From: JADCGM01 sp943368345
GTDB lineage: Bacteria > Pseudomonadota > Alphaproteobacteria > Sphingomonadales > Sphingomonadaceae
Direction: 5' to 3'
Assembly: GCA_943368345.1 (NCBI GenBank)
Contig: CALRKY020000009.1
Location: 43,550-107,549 of the forward strand
DNA: 64,000 nucleotides
A program made the position numbers and the translations under genes. The number at the start of each line of letters is the position of its first letter. Within the stretch, counting starts at the first letter, position 1. Under the pieces are notes generated by a model. That model did no database searches. It was not told the origin of the DNA and worked only from the letters and a program-made list of their open reading frames with translations. Shown here one piece after another: positions 16,663 to 25,352 of this stretch.

Positions 16663-16968
16663 TCATCCGTTGATGGTCGGCGCTTCGATCAGCAATACCT
16701 GACAGTCGGCTGCCCCAGCCCGCAACAACTTCGCTTCGCCATATTCCGGCGAGTTCCAGAAAGCGAGGGCTGCGGCCTTGTCCGGCCATTCCGAGATAAC
16801 CATCGACGCGCCGTCGCCGAACTCACCTTCCAGCAATTCGGCACCCGGCCCACGCAGGACATATCGACCGCCAAATTGCGCCACCAGCGCCCCGGCGACC
16901 GCGCCATAGCCTGCGAGAAACGCGGCGCGGTCCCGGATTTTTGCCGTCACGATCATATAGGCCGGCAT
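16663..16968 (-). CDS. DUF1330 family protein
   Basis: This is a 101-residue ferredoxin-like-fold protein of the DUF1330 family. Family marks are MPAYMIVTAKIRDRAAF, GGRYVLRG, VISEWPDKAAALAFWNSPEY and the C-terminal ADCQVLLIE. I start it at ATG 16968 with GGAAGC upstream; the longer open frame to 17067 would overlap the preceding DUF1838 gene. Members are small cytoplasmic dimers of unknown function that often accompany catabolic genes. It lies 16 bp after DUF1838 and 25 bp before the oxidoreductase gene. Confidence 0.85.
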   Translation of the reverse strand: MPAYMIVTAKIRDRAAFLAGYGAVAGALVAQFGGRYVLRGPGAELLEGEFGDGASMVISEWPDKAAALAFWNSPEYGEAKLLRAGAADCQVLLIEAPTING

Positions 16969-16984
16969 GACAGCTGCTTCCCTG

Positions 16985-17875
16985 CTATTTCGCTGCCTTT
17001 GCCGCGCGTTCGGCATCGACGAGCTTTTTGAACTCGGTCCAGGTGGTGGCGTTCTTGCGGGTATCATCTCCCGGCGGCGGCGTGGTATAAATCGGATAAC
17101 GCGCGGCGATCTCGTCCTTAATCACGGCAGGCAGTTCATCATAGCCTTTCAGCTTGGCACCCATGGCATTGAACACCACACCACCCTGCCGCCCGCGCAT
17201 CTTCATCCACGGCATGAAGCCCGAAATCCGCACCCAGGCGATTGTCGGATAGGATGTCGGCTTTTTGGTGTCGAGCATTTCGTCGGCATCAAAGGCGAAA
17301 TCGAAAATCTCCATCGCGTGATATTTTCCGCCGACATAGTCCTGATACTCGCCGCCCAGAACATTGTGATAGAATAGCGGCGCCTCAAACGGCATGAACA
17401 GGTTGCGGCCGATGCGTTTCACGCTGATCGTGAACGGCTTACCCTCTTCATCATAAGGAAAACTCGGCCTTGAATTGACCGGATCATTGTTGATCTGCAT
17501 CACATCGACCGTCTCACCAGTCCATGGATTCGTCCATTTCCGGACGATCTCGCCGGTCTTGGTATCGGTCATGAACATCACTTCGCGGCTGACCAACCGG
17601 TAGCCCCTGCCGCGCTTGGGATCGGTCACTGCGACGCACTGGCGGACGTTCATCCCCTCCCCGTTGAACAGGTGCCGATCCGGCTCGCCGTCGATGCGGG
17701 AATAGACTTTGCCGGACCAGTAATAGACGGCCGGGACGCCGTCCGCGACGCCGCACTGCACGCGCTTGGAAATCTCCAGCGCATCTTCCGGCTTGTTCTG
17801 ATCCAGAATGCGGGCACCGGCCTGACCGGCAAAGGCCAGCGCAATCCCAGCAAGCAGCATATGGCGCAATTTCAT
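16985..17875 (-). CDS. Exported DUF1838 family protein
   Basis: This 296-residue protein has a clear signal peptide (MKLRHMLLAGIALAFAGQAGA), so it is periplasmic or outer-membrane associated. The mature part is rich in Tyr, Trp and Met (for example VMFMTDTKTGEIVRKWTNPW and FEAPLFYHNV) and fits the DUF1838 family. This family has no established function but recurs in sphingomonad degradation clusters. It lies 12 bp downstream of another exported protein and belongs to the operon under the 18726 operator. A role in binding or pre-processing a hydrophobic substrate after outer-membrane uptake is inferred. Confidence 0.8.
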   Translation of the reverse strand: MKLRHMLLAGIALAFAGQAGARILDQNKPEDALEISKRVQCGVADGVPAVYYWSGKVYSRIDGEPDRHLFNGEGMNVRQCVAVTDPKRGRGYRLVSREVMFMTDTKTGEIVRKWTNPWTGETVDVMQINNDPVNSRPSFPYDEEGKPFTISVKRIGRNLFMPFEAPLFYHNVLGGEYQDYVGGKYHAMEIFDFAFDADEMLDTKKPTSYPTIAWVRISGFMPWMKMRGRQGGVVFNAMGAKLKGYDELPAVIKDEIAARYPIYTTPPPGDDTRKNATTWTEFKKLVDAERAAKAAK

Positions 17876-17887
17876 CTCAATTCTCCC

Positions 17888-18673
17888 CTATCCGTTGGTT
17901 TTGATTGATGCGGCTGGCGGTGTAGCGGACTCGACGCCGCACCCGGCCTGCATCCAGCGCAGATTGATGCCGATGCGCGCCGAATCCGGTGCCGCCCAGC
18001 TATAGGATTCGGCCCGGTCCGGTTTGTCGGGCTTGTGGACATAAAGCGTCATCGACGGCTTGTTCGTACTGCCTGCTTCCCAGGTGACATTGCGGACCCG
18101 AATGATGGTTGGCTGTGCGCCCGTCTCGCCGCCACCGACCAGCGCCCGCCCGCCTTGATCATGCAGCTTCACGTCGCGGCGGAAATACCAATCCTCGCTG
18201 CCATCGGCCTTTGGCTGCGGCTTCAAGATGGACACCCAGCAGGTGACGGGCCGCGCCCGACGCAACAGCGAGGTGGTGCCATTGTCAAAGGCAATGGTTA
18301 TCCCGTCCGGACCAATCCGCTGCATCACCGCCGCCTTGTGGCATTTGCCAATCCGGGGTTCGGCAACCAGCGCGCCGTTTTCAGCCTTGAATGGCATGAT
18401 ACAGGGGCCGGACGTAACGGTCGTGCTGTCAACGACCATGATATGACCGTCCTCAAGGGGTTTGCCATAGGCATCGATGGTCCGAAGCCGCAGGTCCTTG
18501 CCTTCGACCAGTATTTCCAGCCCGGTCGCGGGCGGCGGTGTTTTGCCAGCCAGCTTGGTGAAATACACATCCTCTTCGTTGGTGTAGGTTCCGGGAAACA
18601 CCGCCATTGGTGACGCGGCGGACACCGGCTGTGCCAGCATGGCCGCGACAGACATCATCAGTGCAGTTCGCAT
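17888..18673 (-). CDS. Exported protein of unknown function
   Basis: This 261-residue protein begins with the signal peptide MRTALMMSVAAMLAQPVSA. ATG 18673 has GGGAGGG seven bases upstream. I rejected the longer frame from 18757 because it would read through the operator at 18726. The mature part contains about four cysteines (in GPCIMPF, GKCHKAA, VTCWVS and AGCGVES) that could form two disulfides, and a duplicated-looking beta-rich layout. I do not recognise the family. It is the first gene of the DUF1838 operon and the closest gene to that operator, so it probably works with DUF1838 in the periplasm. Confidence 0.75.
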   Translation of the reverse strand: MRTALMMSVAAMLAQPVSAASPMAVFPGTYTNEEDVYFTKLAGKTPPPATGLEILVEGKDLRLRTIDAYGKPLEDGHIMVVDSTTVTSGPCIMPFKAENGALVAEPRIGKCHKAAVMQRIGPDGITIAFDNGTTSLLRRARPVTCWVSILKPQPKADGSEDWYFRRDVKLHDQGGRALVGGGETGAQPTIIRVRNVTWEAGSTNKPSMTLYVHKPDKPDRAESYSWAAPDSARIGINLRWMQAGCGVESATPPAASIKTNG

Positions 18674-18725
18674 CGGCACCCTCCCCAGCTGCTTCAGGCT
18701 ACCGCAACCCTGCCACAAAGGGAAT

Positions 18726-18737
18726 ATGTCCGGACAA
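18726..18737. promoter_or_regulatory. HutC-type operator, exported-protein operon
   Basis: The + strand reads ATGTCCGGACAA here, one mismatch from TTGTCCGGACAA. It lies 53 bp upstream of the ATG at 18673 and just beyond the terminator of the TonB receptor gene. A CATATT that could serve as -10 overlaps its downstream edge on the minus strand. Confidence 0.65.
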
Positions 18738-18761
18738 CTTTTTTGAACTGGCCCCAAAACA

Positions 18762-18791
18762 ATGATGCCCGGCGCAGAGGCCGGGCATCAT
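18762..18791 (-). terminator. Rho-independent terminator of TonB receptor gene
   Basis: A perfect 12-bp stem, ATGATGCCCGGC (18762-18773) and GCCGGGCATCAT (18780-18791), encloses a 6-base loop. Read on the minus strand it is followed by TGTTTT. It lies 23 bp after the stop of the receptor gene at 18815. Confidence 0.8.
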
Positions 18792-18814
18792 CATTTGATC
18801 TTATACCTCAGGCT

Positions 18815-21340
18815 TTAGAACTTCCGGCGGGCCCGGATCGTCCACGTCCCCGGCGGGCTGAGGTAGGTGTAGTTCGACAGGCTCGATTGGTTGTAGACCT
18901 TGCTGAAGCAATTGTCGCACTCTGCCGACACCATCCAATTGCCGTCCTCGGTGCGGAGCGTCAGTCCAGCGTTGACCAGCACATGCGACTTGGTTTGCGA
19001 TCCATTCAGGAACGCGCCGCTGTTCGGATTGGCCGGGAAGGTTCCGTTCACGCCGGTGCTCGCCCCCGAATAGATGGTGGCGCTGGCCGTCCCCGTTTCC
19101 AAACTGGACCGGTAGACGACATTGACCGACGGACTCAAAATTCCGCCTGACGATCCGACCACATAGTCATAGCTGCCGCCGACCGCGAAGGTGACCTTCG
19201 GAGTGCGGACCGGTGTCGCAATATTGCCCTGGGCATCGATAATGCCGGCGGCGCAGGCCGGGGCATTGTTCGGTGCTGCCGGTGCAACTGCTGTGCTCGG
19301 CCCCAACGGAACCTGACCGGCGGCCAGCTGGGCCCGGCATGCCGCCTGCTGCGCCCGGACCGAGGTAATACCAAAGGCATTGGGCAACAGGGTGTCGGAT
19401 ACCTTATACTTGTCATCCTGGTAGCCAGCATTGGCATAAAGGCTCAGGCCCTTCACCGGCACCGCCGTGAATTCGATTTCCAGACCCTTGTTGGTCAGGT
19501 CGGCGAAATTCTGCGTGATGAAGGCAATCGACCCGTTCGGGTTGACGAAGGCGGACGGCGTCTGCAGTGCGCTGACATCCAGATAGAAGGCGGTGATGTT
19601 TGCCCGCAGCCGGTTGTCAAAAAACTGCGTCTTGAGGCCGGTTTCATAGGACCAGACCTTCTCCGGATCAAACGGCAGCAATTGCGTCGGGTTGGTTGCC
19701 CGGGCGTTCCAGCCGCCAGACTTGAACCCGCGCGTGGCCGAGGCGAACAGCAACGTGTCCTCGTTCGGCTTGTAGTTCAGCGCAAAGCGCGGCGTCCACA
19801 ATTTGGTGGTCAGCGTCTTGGGGATGACCCGGCCGTTCGCCGCCACGATATTGGCGTTGACGAGGCAGGTCGCCCCCGGTGCCGCAACAGCACAGACCGC
19901 GCGGTTGTCCTGAACGTTCAACGTCTTCTTTTCGTCGGTATAACGGATACCGGCGGTGAAGGTCAGCTGATCGGTAAAGTGGACATCGCCCTGGAAATAG
20001 CCCGCCGTTGCCGTCGTGTTGTTGCGCAGCGTGCGATCTGCCAGCAACAGCGGCGTGCCGCCCGGCGCACCGGTGAAGATGGAGAATACATCGGCAAAGT
20101 CGGTCGTGTTCTTCTCATCATAGATATACAGGCCGGTCACATATTCGAGGAACCCGTCGAACAGCTTGCCGTTCAGCTTGAACTCCTGGGTGAATTGCTT
20201 GTGCCGTGCATCGTTCAGGATGGTGAAACCACCCCGCGTGAAGCCCCGCACCACCGGATTTGGCACCGCAAGGTTCGGCCCGCCGCGCCCGTCAAAGAAG
20301 TCGAGCGCGAATTGCTGTTTCAGGTCAACGACACCGGTGATCAGGTTCAGCGTATGGTCGCCGCGCCGGATTTCCAGGTTGGATGTCACCAGCAGCTGAT
20401 CGACATTGTTGCCGAGATTGTAATTGGCCTTGCGTCCGGTGATGCCGGGGCTGGCAAACTGGCTGGTGCCGGTCGGAAAACTCTCCCGCAGCCCAGTGGT
20501 GACAAACCGGCCCTTGCAATCGGTCGCATTGCCGGGATTGCAGTCAAAGTTAAGGATGTTTTCGCCGTCGTTGCGCATGTAGGCTGCGGCGGCGTTCCAG
20601 CTGATGTCCGGTGTCACCTCGACCCGCGCCGCCAGCCGCAGTCCGGCCCCATCACTGTCGTTCAGCCGGTCACCGGTGGTGACATTCTTCACATAGCCCT
20701 TATCGTCCTGATAATAGCCCGACAGCTTCAGCGCGAACCGTTCGTCGAGCGGCAGGTCAATCGACCCCCGGGTCTGCTTCTTGGAAAAGCGCCCATATCC
20801 GACTTCGGCATAGCCGGCGATCTCGTCACCCGGCTTGGCGAGGATGACGTTGATGGCACCGCCAGTGGTGTTGCGACCAAAGAGCGTGCCCTGCGGTCCG
20901 CGCAGCACCTCGATACGCTCAATATCAAAAAAGCTGAAATTATTGGCGTTCTGACGGCTGAGATAGACATCATCGACATAGGTACCAACCGGCGGGTCGA
21001 ATGTCGCAATCGTTTCGGTATTGCCAAGACCACGCAGATAATAGGCGTTGGCTGACCCGAGGCCGGTGTTGTTCGATCCGAACAGATTGGGGACATACTG
21101 GACCAGGTCGAGCGTTTCGCCGACGCCGCGATTTTCCAGTTCGGCTGTCGAGAAGGCGCTGATCGCAATCGGCACGTCCTGGACATTCTGCGACCGGCGC
21201 TGCGCGGTCACGACGATTTCCTCAAGACCGGTCTCACCGACCCCGGTTGCTGCCGCCGCTTCCTGCGCCTGCGCCATCTGGCCAGCACAGATCAGCGCAA
21301 CCGCTGCGGTTGAGGACAGAATTTTTCCCAATTTCGTCAT
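18815..21340 (-). CDS. TonB-dependent outer-membrane receptor 1
   Basis: This is an 841-residue receptor with a signal peptide ending near AQAQE, a TonB box-like EEIVVTAQRR, and a plug domain with VGTYVDDVYLSRQ, ERIEVLRGPQGTLFGRNTTGGAIN. A long beta barrel follows, ending in the C-terminal aromatic pattern RARRKF. It belongs to the broad sphingomonad FecA/CirA-like class that often imports aromatic or other organic molecules, not only siderophores. It is controlled by the operator at 21427, shared with the divergent membrane protein gene, and ends in a strong terminator. It is presumably the outer-membrane importer of the regulon's substrate. Confidence 0.92.
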   Translation of the reverse strand: MTKLGKILSSTAAVALICAGQMAQAQEAAAATGVGETGLEEIVVTAQRRSQNVQDVPIAISAFSTAELENRGVGETLDLVQYVPNLFGSNNTGLGSANAYYLRGLGNTETIATFDPPVGTYVDDVYLSRQNANNFSFFDIERIEVLRGPQGTLFGRNTTGGAINVILAKPGDEIAGYAEVGYGRFSKKQTRGSIDLPLDERFALKLSGYYQDDKGYVKNVTTGDRLNDSDGAGLRLAARVEVTPDISWNAAAAYMRNDGENILNFDCNPGNATDCKGRFVTTGLRESFPTGTSQFASPGITGRKANYNLGNNVDQLLVTSNLEIRRGDHTLNLITGVVDLKQQFALDFFDGRGGPNLAVPNPVVRGFTRGGFTILNDARHKQFTQEFKLNGKLFDGFLEYVTGLYIYDEKNTTDFADVFSIFTGAPGGTPLLLADRTLRNNTTATAGYFQGDVHFTDQLTFTAGIRYTDEKKTLNVQDNRAVCAVAAPGATCLVNANIVAANGRVIPKTLTTKLWTPRFALNYKPNEDTLLFASATRGFKSGGWNARATNPTQLLPFDPEKVWSYETGLKTQFFDNRLRANITAFYLDVSALQTPSAFVNPNGSIAFITQNFADLTNKGLEIEFTAVPVKGLSLYANAGYQDDKYKVSDTLLPNAFGITSVRAQQAACRAQLAAGQVPLGPSTAVAPAAPNNAPACAAGIIDAQGNIATPVRTPKVTFAVGGSYDYVVGSSGGILSPSVNVVYRSSLETGTASATIYSGASTGVNGTFPANPNSGAFLNGSQTKSHVLVNAGLTLRTEDGNWMVSAECDNCFSKVYNQSSLSNYTYLSPPGTWTIRARRKF

Positions 21341-21426
21341 ATCTCATCTCCCTTTGTTGGGCCCGCGGTCCCACCCCCGCGCTCGCTTTTTATGGCTTGC
21401 GGCTAGCCTAATCACCGTAACAACAT

Positions 21427-21448
21427 TTGTCTGGACAAATTTTTGACA
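21427..21448. promoter_or_regulatory. HutC-type operator TTGTCTGGACAA with adjacent -35 box
   Basis: The palindrome TTGTCTGGACAA (21427-21438) lies between the divergent TonB receptor (start 21340) and membrane protein (start 21554) genes. A perfect -35 hexamer TTGACA follows at 21443-21448 on the plus strand with an AT-rich -10 region near 21466. The core has one G-T asymmetry compared with the enzyme-operon operators. Confidence 0.68.
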
Positions 21449-21553
21449 GCCATTGTTTTCCGTGAAATATTGCAATTGAGCAACACTCGGGCGTGGGTCG
21501 AATATTTCACGGCTGCCGGGGGATTGCGCACGGATCGGAAGGATCGCCGGGAC

Positions 21554-22243
21554 ATGACCGAATTTGCCTATCCGCTGCTGGTCTATCTCCACCTGTTGCT
21601 GTTCGTGCTCTGGCTCGGTGCCGATGTCGGCGTGTTCGTGCTGGGTCAGCATTTCCGCAAGCGCGATGTGTACGGGTTGCCGGAACGGCTGGCACTGCTG
21701 AAGTTGCTGGTAACGATCGACATGGTCCCGCGCAGTGCCTGGGCTTTGATGGTTCCGGTGTCACTCACACTGGTTAAGACCGGCGGCTGGTGGGCGGACG
21801 CCCCCTTGTGGCTCATCGGTGGGGCCTGGGCCATCGGAACGATTTGGTTGTGGCTGGTCTGGGACGCCCATGCCCATGACCAAACCCCGCGTGCGGCGCG
21901 GGATCGGCAGATTGAAGGCTGGCTGCGCTATGCGCTCACCGCCTTCTACCTGTGGCTCGGCGGCGCATCGCTGCTGACCGGGTCCCCGCTCGGCCCCGAC
22001 TGGCTGGCAGGCAAGGCCCTGCTGTTCGGCCTGATCTTCGCCGCCGCCATCATGATCGACGTCGCGTTCAAACCGGTAGGGCCTCAGCTCATGCGCCTGC
22101 TGGCCGAAGGCTCCAGCGACGCCACCGAACTGCCGCTTCGCGCGACAATGGACCGGACCCGCGTCTGGGTTTGGGCGGTTTATCTTTTGCTGGTTGCAAC
22201 GAGTCTGCTCTGCGTTCTGGGGACAAAGGGCGTCATCAACTAG
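21554..22243 (+). CDS. Multi-pass membrane protein, CopD/DUF2269-like
   Basis: This is a 229-residue integral membrane protein with about five to six hydrophobic helices. The first helix, YPLLVYLHLLLFVLWLGADV, with its His and WLGADVG, resembles CopD-type and DUF2269-type membrane proteins. The putative start is ATG 21554 with AAGGA upstream. The longer frame would begin at the TTG that forms the -35 box. It is transcribed away from TonB receptor 1 under the same operator. Together with the cytochrome b561 at 24789 it gives two potential membrane redox or transport partners for the receptors. Family assignment is tentative. Confidence 0.6.
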   Translation: MTEFAYPLLVYLHLLLFVLWLGADVGVFVLGQHFRKRDVYGLPERLALLKLLVTIDMVPRSAWALMVPVSLTLVKTGGWWADAPLWLIGGAWAIGTIWLWLVWDAHAHDQTPRAARDRQIEGWLRYALTAFYLWLGGASLLTGSPLGPDWLAGKALLFGLIFAAAIMIDVAFKPVGPQLMRLLAEGSSDATELPLRATMDRTRVWVWAVYLLLVATSLLCVLGTKGVIN

Positions 22244-22305
22244 GCCGTGTCATCCGCGCAACAGTTACGCCGAACCTTGGCGTCAACCACTGCCGTTGAT
22301 CAGAT

Positions 22306-22317
22306 TTGTCTGGACAA
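22306..22317. promoter_or_regulatory. HutC-type operator TTGTCTGGACAA, TonB receptor 2
   Basis: This is identical to the 21427 operator core. A possible -35 TTGATC (22296-22301) lies four bases upstream, so the operator would again occupy the promoter spacer. The receptor ATG at 22371 is 53 bp downstream. Confidence 0.65.
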
Positions 22318-22370
22318 CTTTTTTCGATTCACCGAAGAACGGTCAAATCCAATTTTGGGGGAGACATTCG

Positions 22371-24785
22371 ATGATTTCACGCAAGGCGCTTTTCTTGGCT
22401 GCCGCCGCCTGCACTATGACGTCGGTCGCCCAGGCCCAAACCGCCACTCCGGCAGCGCAAGTCGCCGCTTTCGAGGAAGATGCGTCCGGCGCGGATGACA
22501 TCATCGTGACCGCCCGTAAAAAGGAAGAGCGGCTGGTCGACGTACCGCTGACCATTTCCGTCGTGAATTCGGACGCAATTGACCGCGCCCACCTCGTTAA
22601 CATTTCCGACATCGCCAATCAGACGCCGGGCTTCTCCTTCAAGCAGGGCTTTGGCCGCACCGGCAGCGGCGGCGGCGCGGGTGTCCGCCCGTCTGTTCGT
22701 GGCATGTCCTCGGTCGTCGGCGCCCCCAACGCCGCCTTCTTCATCGACGGCATTTTCGTGTCGGACAATATTTCCAGCTATCAGCTCGACAATCTGGAGC
22801 GGGTGGAGGTCATCAAGGGTCCGCAGTCGGCATTGTTCGGTCGCGGAACCTTCGCCGGTGCGATCAGCTTCGTCACCCGCAAGCCGACCAATGAGTTCAC
22901 TGGCCGGGTCAAGATATCCTATGCCGAATATGACAATGTCGAAGCGTCAGGCTATATTTCCGGCCCGATCATCAAGGACAAACTGCTCTTTGAACTGAAT
23001 GCGCGCAGCTACACCTTCGGCGGCGACTATGTGAATGGCGCGACCGGCGTGCGCGATCTCGGTGATCAGCAAAGTGTCAATTTCAGCGGCCGCCTGCTGT
23101 TCAAGCCGTCGGACAGCTTTGAAGCCATCGCCTCCTTCGGCTTCAGCAAGGACCGCGACAAAGCCTATGTCTATCAGCCGCAGGGGTCGCTGCAGAACAA
23201 CTGCTTTGCGCCGCCGCTGATCGCCCCGATTGGTGCGACGCCACGGACCAACACCAGCCGTCGCGGCTTTTTCTGCGGAGAGATCAAGACCCTCCCGTCC
23301 TACTTCGCCAACAATAATGCGCTGGAGGCGCTCGGCTATCACGGCCTCGACCGCAAATTCTACCGGTCGAGCCTGGCGATGACCTATTCGACGGAAGGCG
23401 GCACCACCTTCACCTCGACCACCGCCTATAACCGCAATTACAGCATCACAGGGCAAGACGGAGCCACCACGGTTACGGCTGTTCCGTCCTTCATCATCGA
23501 TGGATCGCGGAACGCAGACTTCAGCCAGGAATTCCGCCTGACCACGCCGCAGGAAAAGCGGATTCGCGGAACGCTCGGCGCTTACTGGTATCAGGAAGAT
23601 GTCGGGGTCGGTTTTGAGGTCAACGCCGCAACCAACACCCGGCGTCCCTTCGACAGCCCGAACGGGGTGCGCAGCAAGTCAATCTTTGGCGCGGTCGAGG
23701 CAGATGTTTCCGACAATTTCATCCTGAGCGCCGAAGCCCGTCAGCAATATGACCAGATCACCGGTTCGACCCGGGTACTCGGCGCCGCCGGGGCCCCGCC
23801 GGCCTCCGCCATCAACGTGCGCAAGCTCCGCTTCAACGCGCTGCTGCCGCGCTTCACGGCGCGCTATAAGGTCAACGAGGACCTGAACGTTTACGCCAAC
23901 GTGGCGAAGGGCAACAAACCGGGCGGGTTCAACAATTTCCCAACCGATGCCAGCGCCCCTGATCTGGCTGCCTTTGCCACCGCAGGTTTCGGTCAGTTTG
24001 ATGAAGAAACCGCCTGGAGCTACGAACTCGGCACCAAGGGTCGCTGGAAGGGCGTCAACTTCGCGGTGGCTGCCTTCTACACCGATTGGCAGAGCCAGCA
24101 GTTGAGCCGTGGTGAAGCCTATACCCGGACCAACGGCACCGCCAACAGCGTGGTCTTCATCCAGAACGCCGGTGAATCGGAGATCAAGGGCTTCGAAATC
24201 GAACTTACCGGCAATCCGACCGAATGGCTGTCGCTCCGCGCGGCCTACACCTTCGTCGACGCCAAGTTCACCCGCTTCTTCGATGACACCACCGAAGAGA
24301 TTTTCGACACCGACGGTCGTTCGGCATTCCTCAGCAATGATCAGCGCAATCCGCTCGATGTCGATGGCCCGGACGGCGGCGATGTCAGCGGCAACCGACT
24401 GCCGCAAACGCCGCAGCATCAGGCGATTTTCACGGCGCGGGTGACCCAGCCAATCTCCGGCGACCTGGAATTTTTCTCCAGCGGTGACCTGGCCTACGAA
24501 TCGAAGCGCTTCACGCAGGTTGATAACCTGAACTGGGCCGGGGACAGCTTCAACGTCAACGCCAGCATCGGCCTCCAGAAGAACAACTGGACGGTGTCCG
24601 TGTTCGCGCGCAACCTGCTCAACGACAAGACGCCGCTGGTTGTGACGCGCATTCTGGACTTCAACCGCAGCCTGTTCCGGGTCAATCCGCTGACCGGTGC
24701 CAATCAATTCACCTTCTTCCGGGACTTCTTCGTCTCGGCGCCGCGCAAGCAACAGTTCGGTGCCACTGTTTCGTACAAGTTCTAA
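22371..24785 (+). CDS. TonB-dependent outer-membrane receptor 2
   Basis: This 804-residue receptor has the signal peptide MISRKALFLAAAACTMTSVA. ATG 22371 is preceded by GGGGGAGA, and the 59 extra in-frame codons upstream would cross the operator. The TonB-box region DDIIVTARKKEERL is followed by a plug with NAAFFIDGIFVSDNI, ERVEVIKGPQSALFGRG and a barrel ending GATVSYKF. The usual NTTGG plug element is replaced by TFAGAISF. Only 3 bp separate it from the cytochrome b561 gene, so the two are co-transcribed. It probably imports a compound related to that taken up by receptor 1. Confidence 0.92.
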   Translation: MISRKALFLAAAACTMTSVAQAQTATPAAQVAAFEEDASGADDIIVTARKKEERLVDVPLTISVVNSDAIDRAHLVNISDIANQTPGFSFKQGFGRTGSGGGAGVRPSVRGMSSVVGAPNAAFFIDGIFVSDNISSYQLDNLERVEVIKGPQSALFGRGTFAGAISFVTRKPTNEFTGRVKISYAEYDNVEASGYISGPIIKDKLLFELNARSYTFGGDYVNGATGVRDLGDQQSVNFSGRLLFKPSDSFEAIASFGFSKDRDKAYVYQPQGSLQNNCFAPPLIAPIGATPRTNTSRRGFFCGEIKTLPSYFANNNALEALGYHGLDRKFYRSSLAMTYSTEGGTTFTSTTAYNRNYSITGQDGATTVTAVPSFIIDGSRNADFSQEFRLTTPQEKRIRGTLGAYWYQEDVGVGFEVNAATNTRRPFDSPNGVRSKSIFGAVEADVSDNFILSAEARQQYDQITGSTRVLGAAGAPPASAINVRKLRFNALLPRFTARYKVNEDLNVYANVAKGNKPGGFNNFPTDASAPDLAAFATAGFGQFDEETAWSYELGTKGRWKGVNFAVAAFYTDWQSQQLSRGEAYTRTNGTANSVVFIQNAGESEIKGFEIELTGNPTEWLSLRAAYTFVDAKFTRFFDDTTEEIFDTDGRSAFLSNDQRNPLDVDGPDGGDVSGNRLPQTPQHQAIFTARVTQPISGDLEFFSSGDLAYESKRFTQVDNLNWAGDSFNVNASIGLQKNNWTVSVFARNLLNDKTPLVVTRILDFNRSLFRVNPLTGANQFTFFRDFFVSAPRKQQFGATVSYKF

Positions 24786-24788
24786 TCC

Positions 24789-25349
24789 ATGGCGCTGCAC
24801 AACAGCGCAACAAACTGGGGCAGCGTCGCCAAGGTCTTTCACTGGACTCTGGCGGCGCTGATCCTCGGCATCTCGCTATTTGTCGTCCATATCAATGGGC
24901 GGATGTGGTGGTTCCAGTCGAACCCCAAGATTTTCATCACCTATATCCATTGGCACAAATCCTTCGGGATGATCGCGTTGACCCTGGTCCTCGCCCGCAT
25001 CCTGTGGACGATGCGTCAGACCAAGCCGGTCACTGCACTGCTGACACCGTTTGAGGAACGCGCCAGCAAATGGACGCACCGCGCGCTGTATACCTTGATG
25101 GTCGGGTTGCCGATGACCGGCTGGCTGGCGTCATCCGCCTTTGGCAGCAAGACCAATTTCTTCGGCCTTTTCAAAATTCCCGGCATCTGGCCGAAGGATA
25201 AACTGATGCTCAGCATCGGCTATTGGGCGCATTTCACGCTGGCGTGGGTGATCCTGACGCTGGTCACCTTCCACGTCGGCGCGGCCCTCTACCACCACAT
25301 CATCCGCCGCGACCGCGTCCTGACCGCAATGCTGCCTGACCGGGAGTAA
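24789..25349 (+). CDS. Cytochrome b561-family di-heme membrane protein
   Basis: This is a 186-residue bacterial cytochrome b561 with four transmembrane helices. The expected heme-ligand histidines are in FHWTLA, YIHWHKS, HRALY and FHVGAALYHH. Such proteins move electrons between the quinone pool and the periplasm, or act as superoxide:quinone oxidoreductases. It is coupled to TonB receptor 2 with a 3-bp gap, which is an unusual partnership. A periplasmic redox step on the imported substrate is a possible explanation. It ends 3 bp from the convergent stop of the beta-galactosidase gene. Confidence 0.9.
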   Translation: MALHNSATNWGSVAKVFHWTLAALILGISLFVVHINGRMWWFQSNPKIFITYIHWHKSFGMIALTLVLARILWTMRQTKPVTALLTPFEERASKWTHRALYTLMVGLPMTGWLASSAFGSKTNFFGLFKIPGIWPKDKLMLSIGYWAHFTLAWVILTLVTFHVGAALYHHIIRRDRVLTAMLPDRE

Positions 25350-25352
25350 CGC

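Noticed and set aside
18674..18757. A 28-residue N-terminal extension of the exported orphan protein
   Set aside because: It would translate through the operator at 18726 and hide the signal peptide; ATG 18673 has a strong ribosome binding site.
19682..21055. A 457-codon open frame on the plus strand
   Set aside because: It lies fully antisense to TonB receptor 1, which has complete motifs; its product is Arg/Gly-rich with no recognisable domain, typical of a GC-rich shadow frame.
21443..21553. An upstream extension of the CopD-like membrane protein starting at TTG
   Set aside because: The TTG is part of a perfect -35 hexamer (TTGACA), and the ATG at 21554 gives a normal membrane-protein N-terminus.
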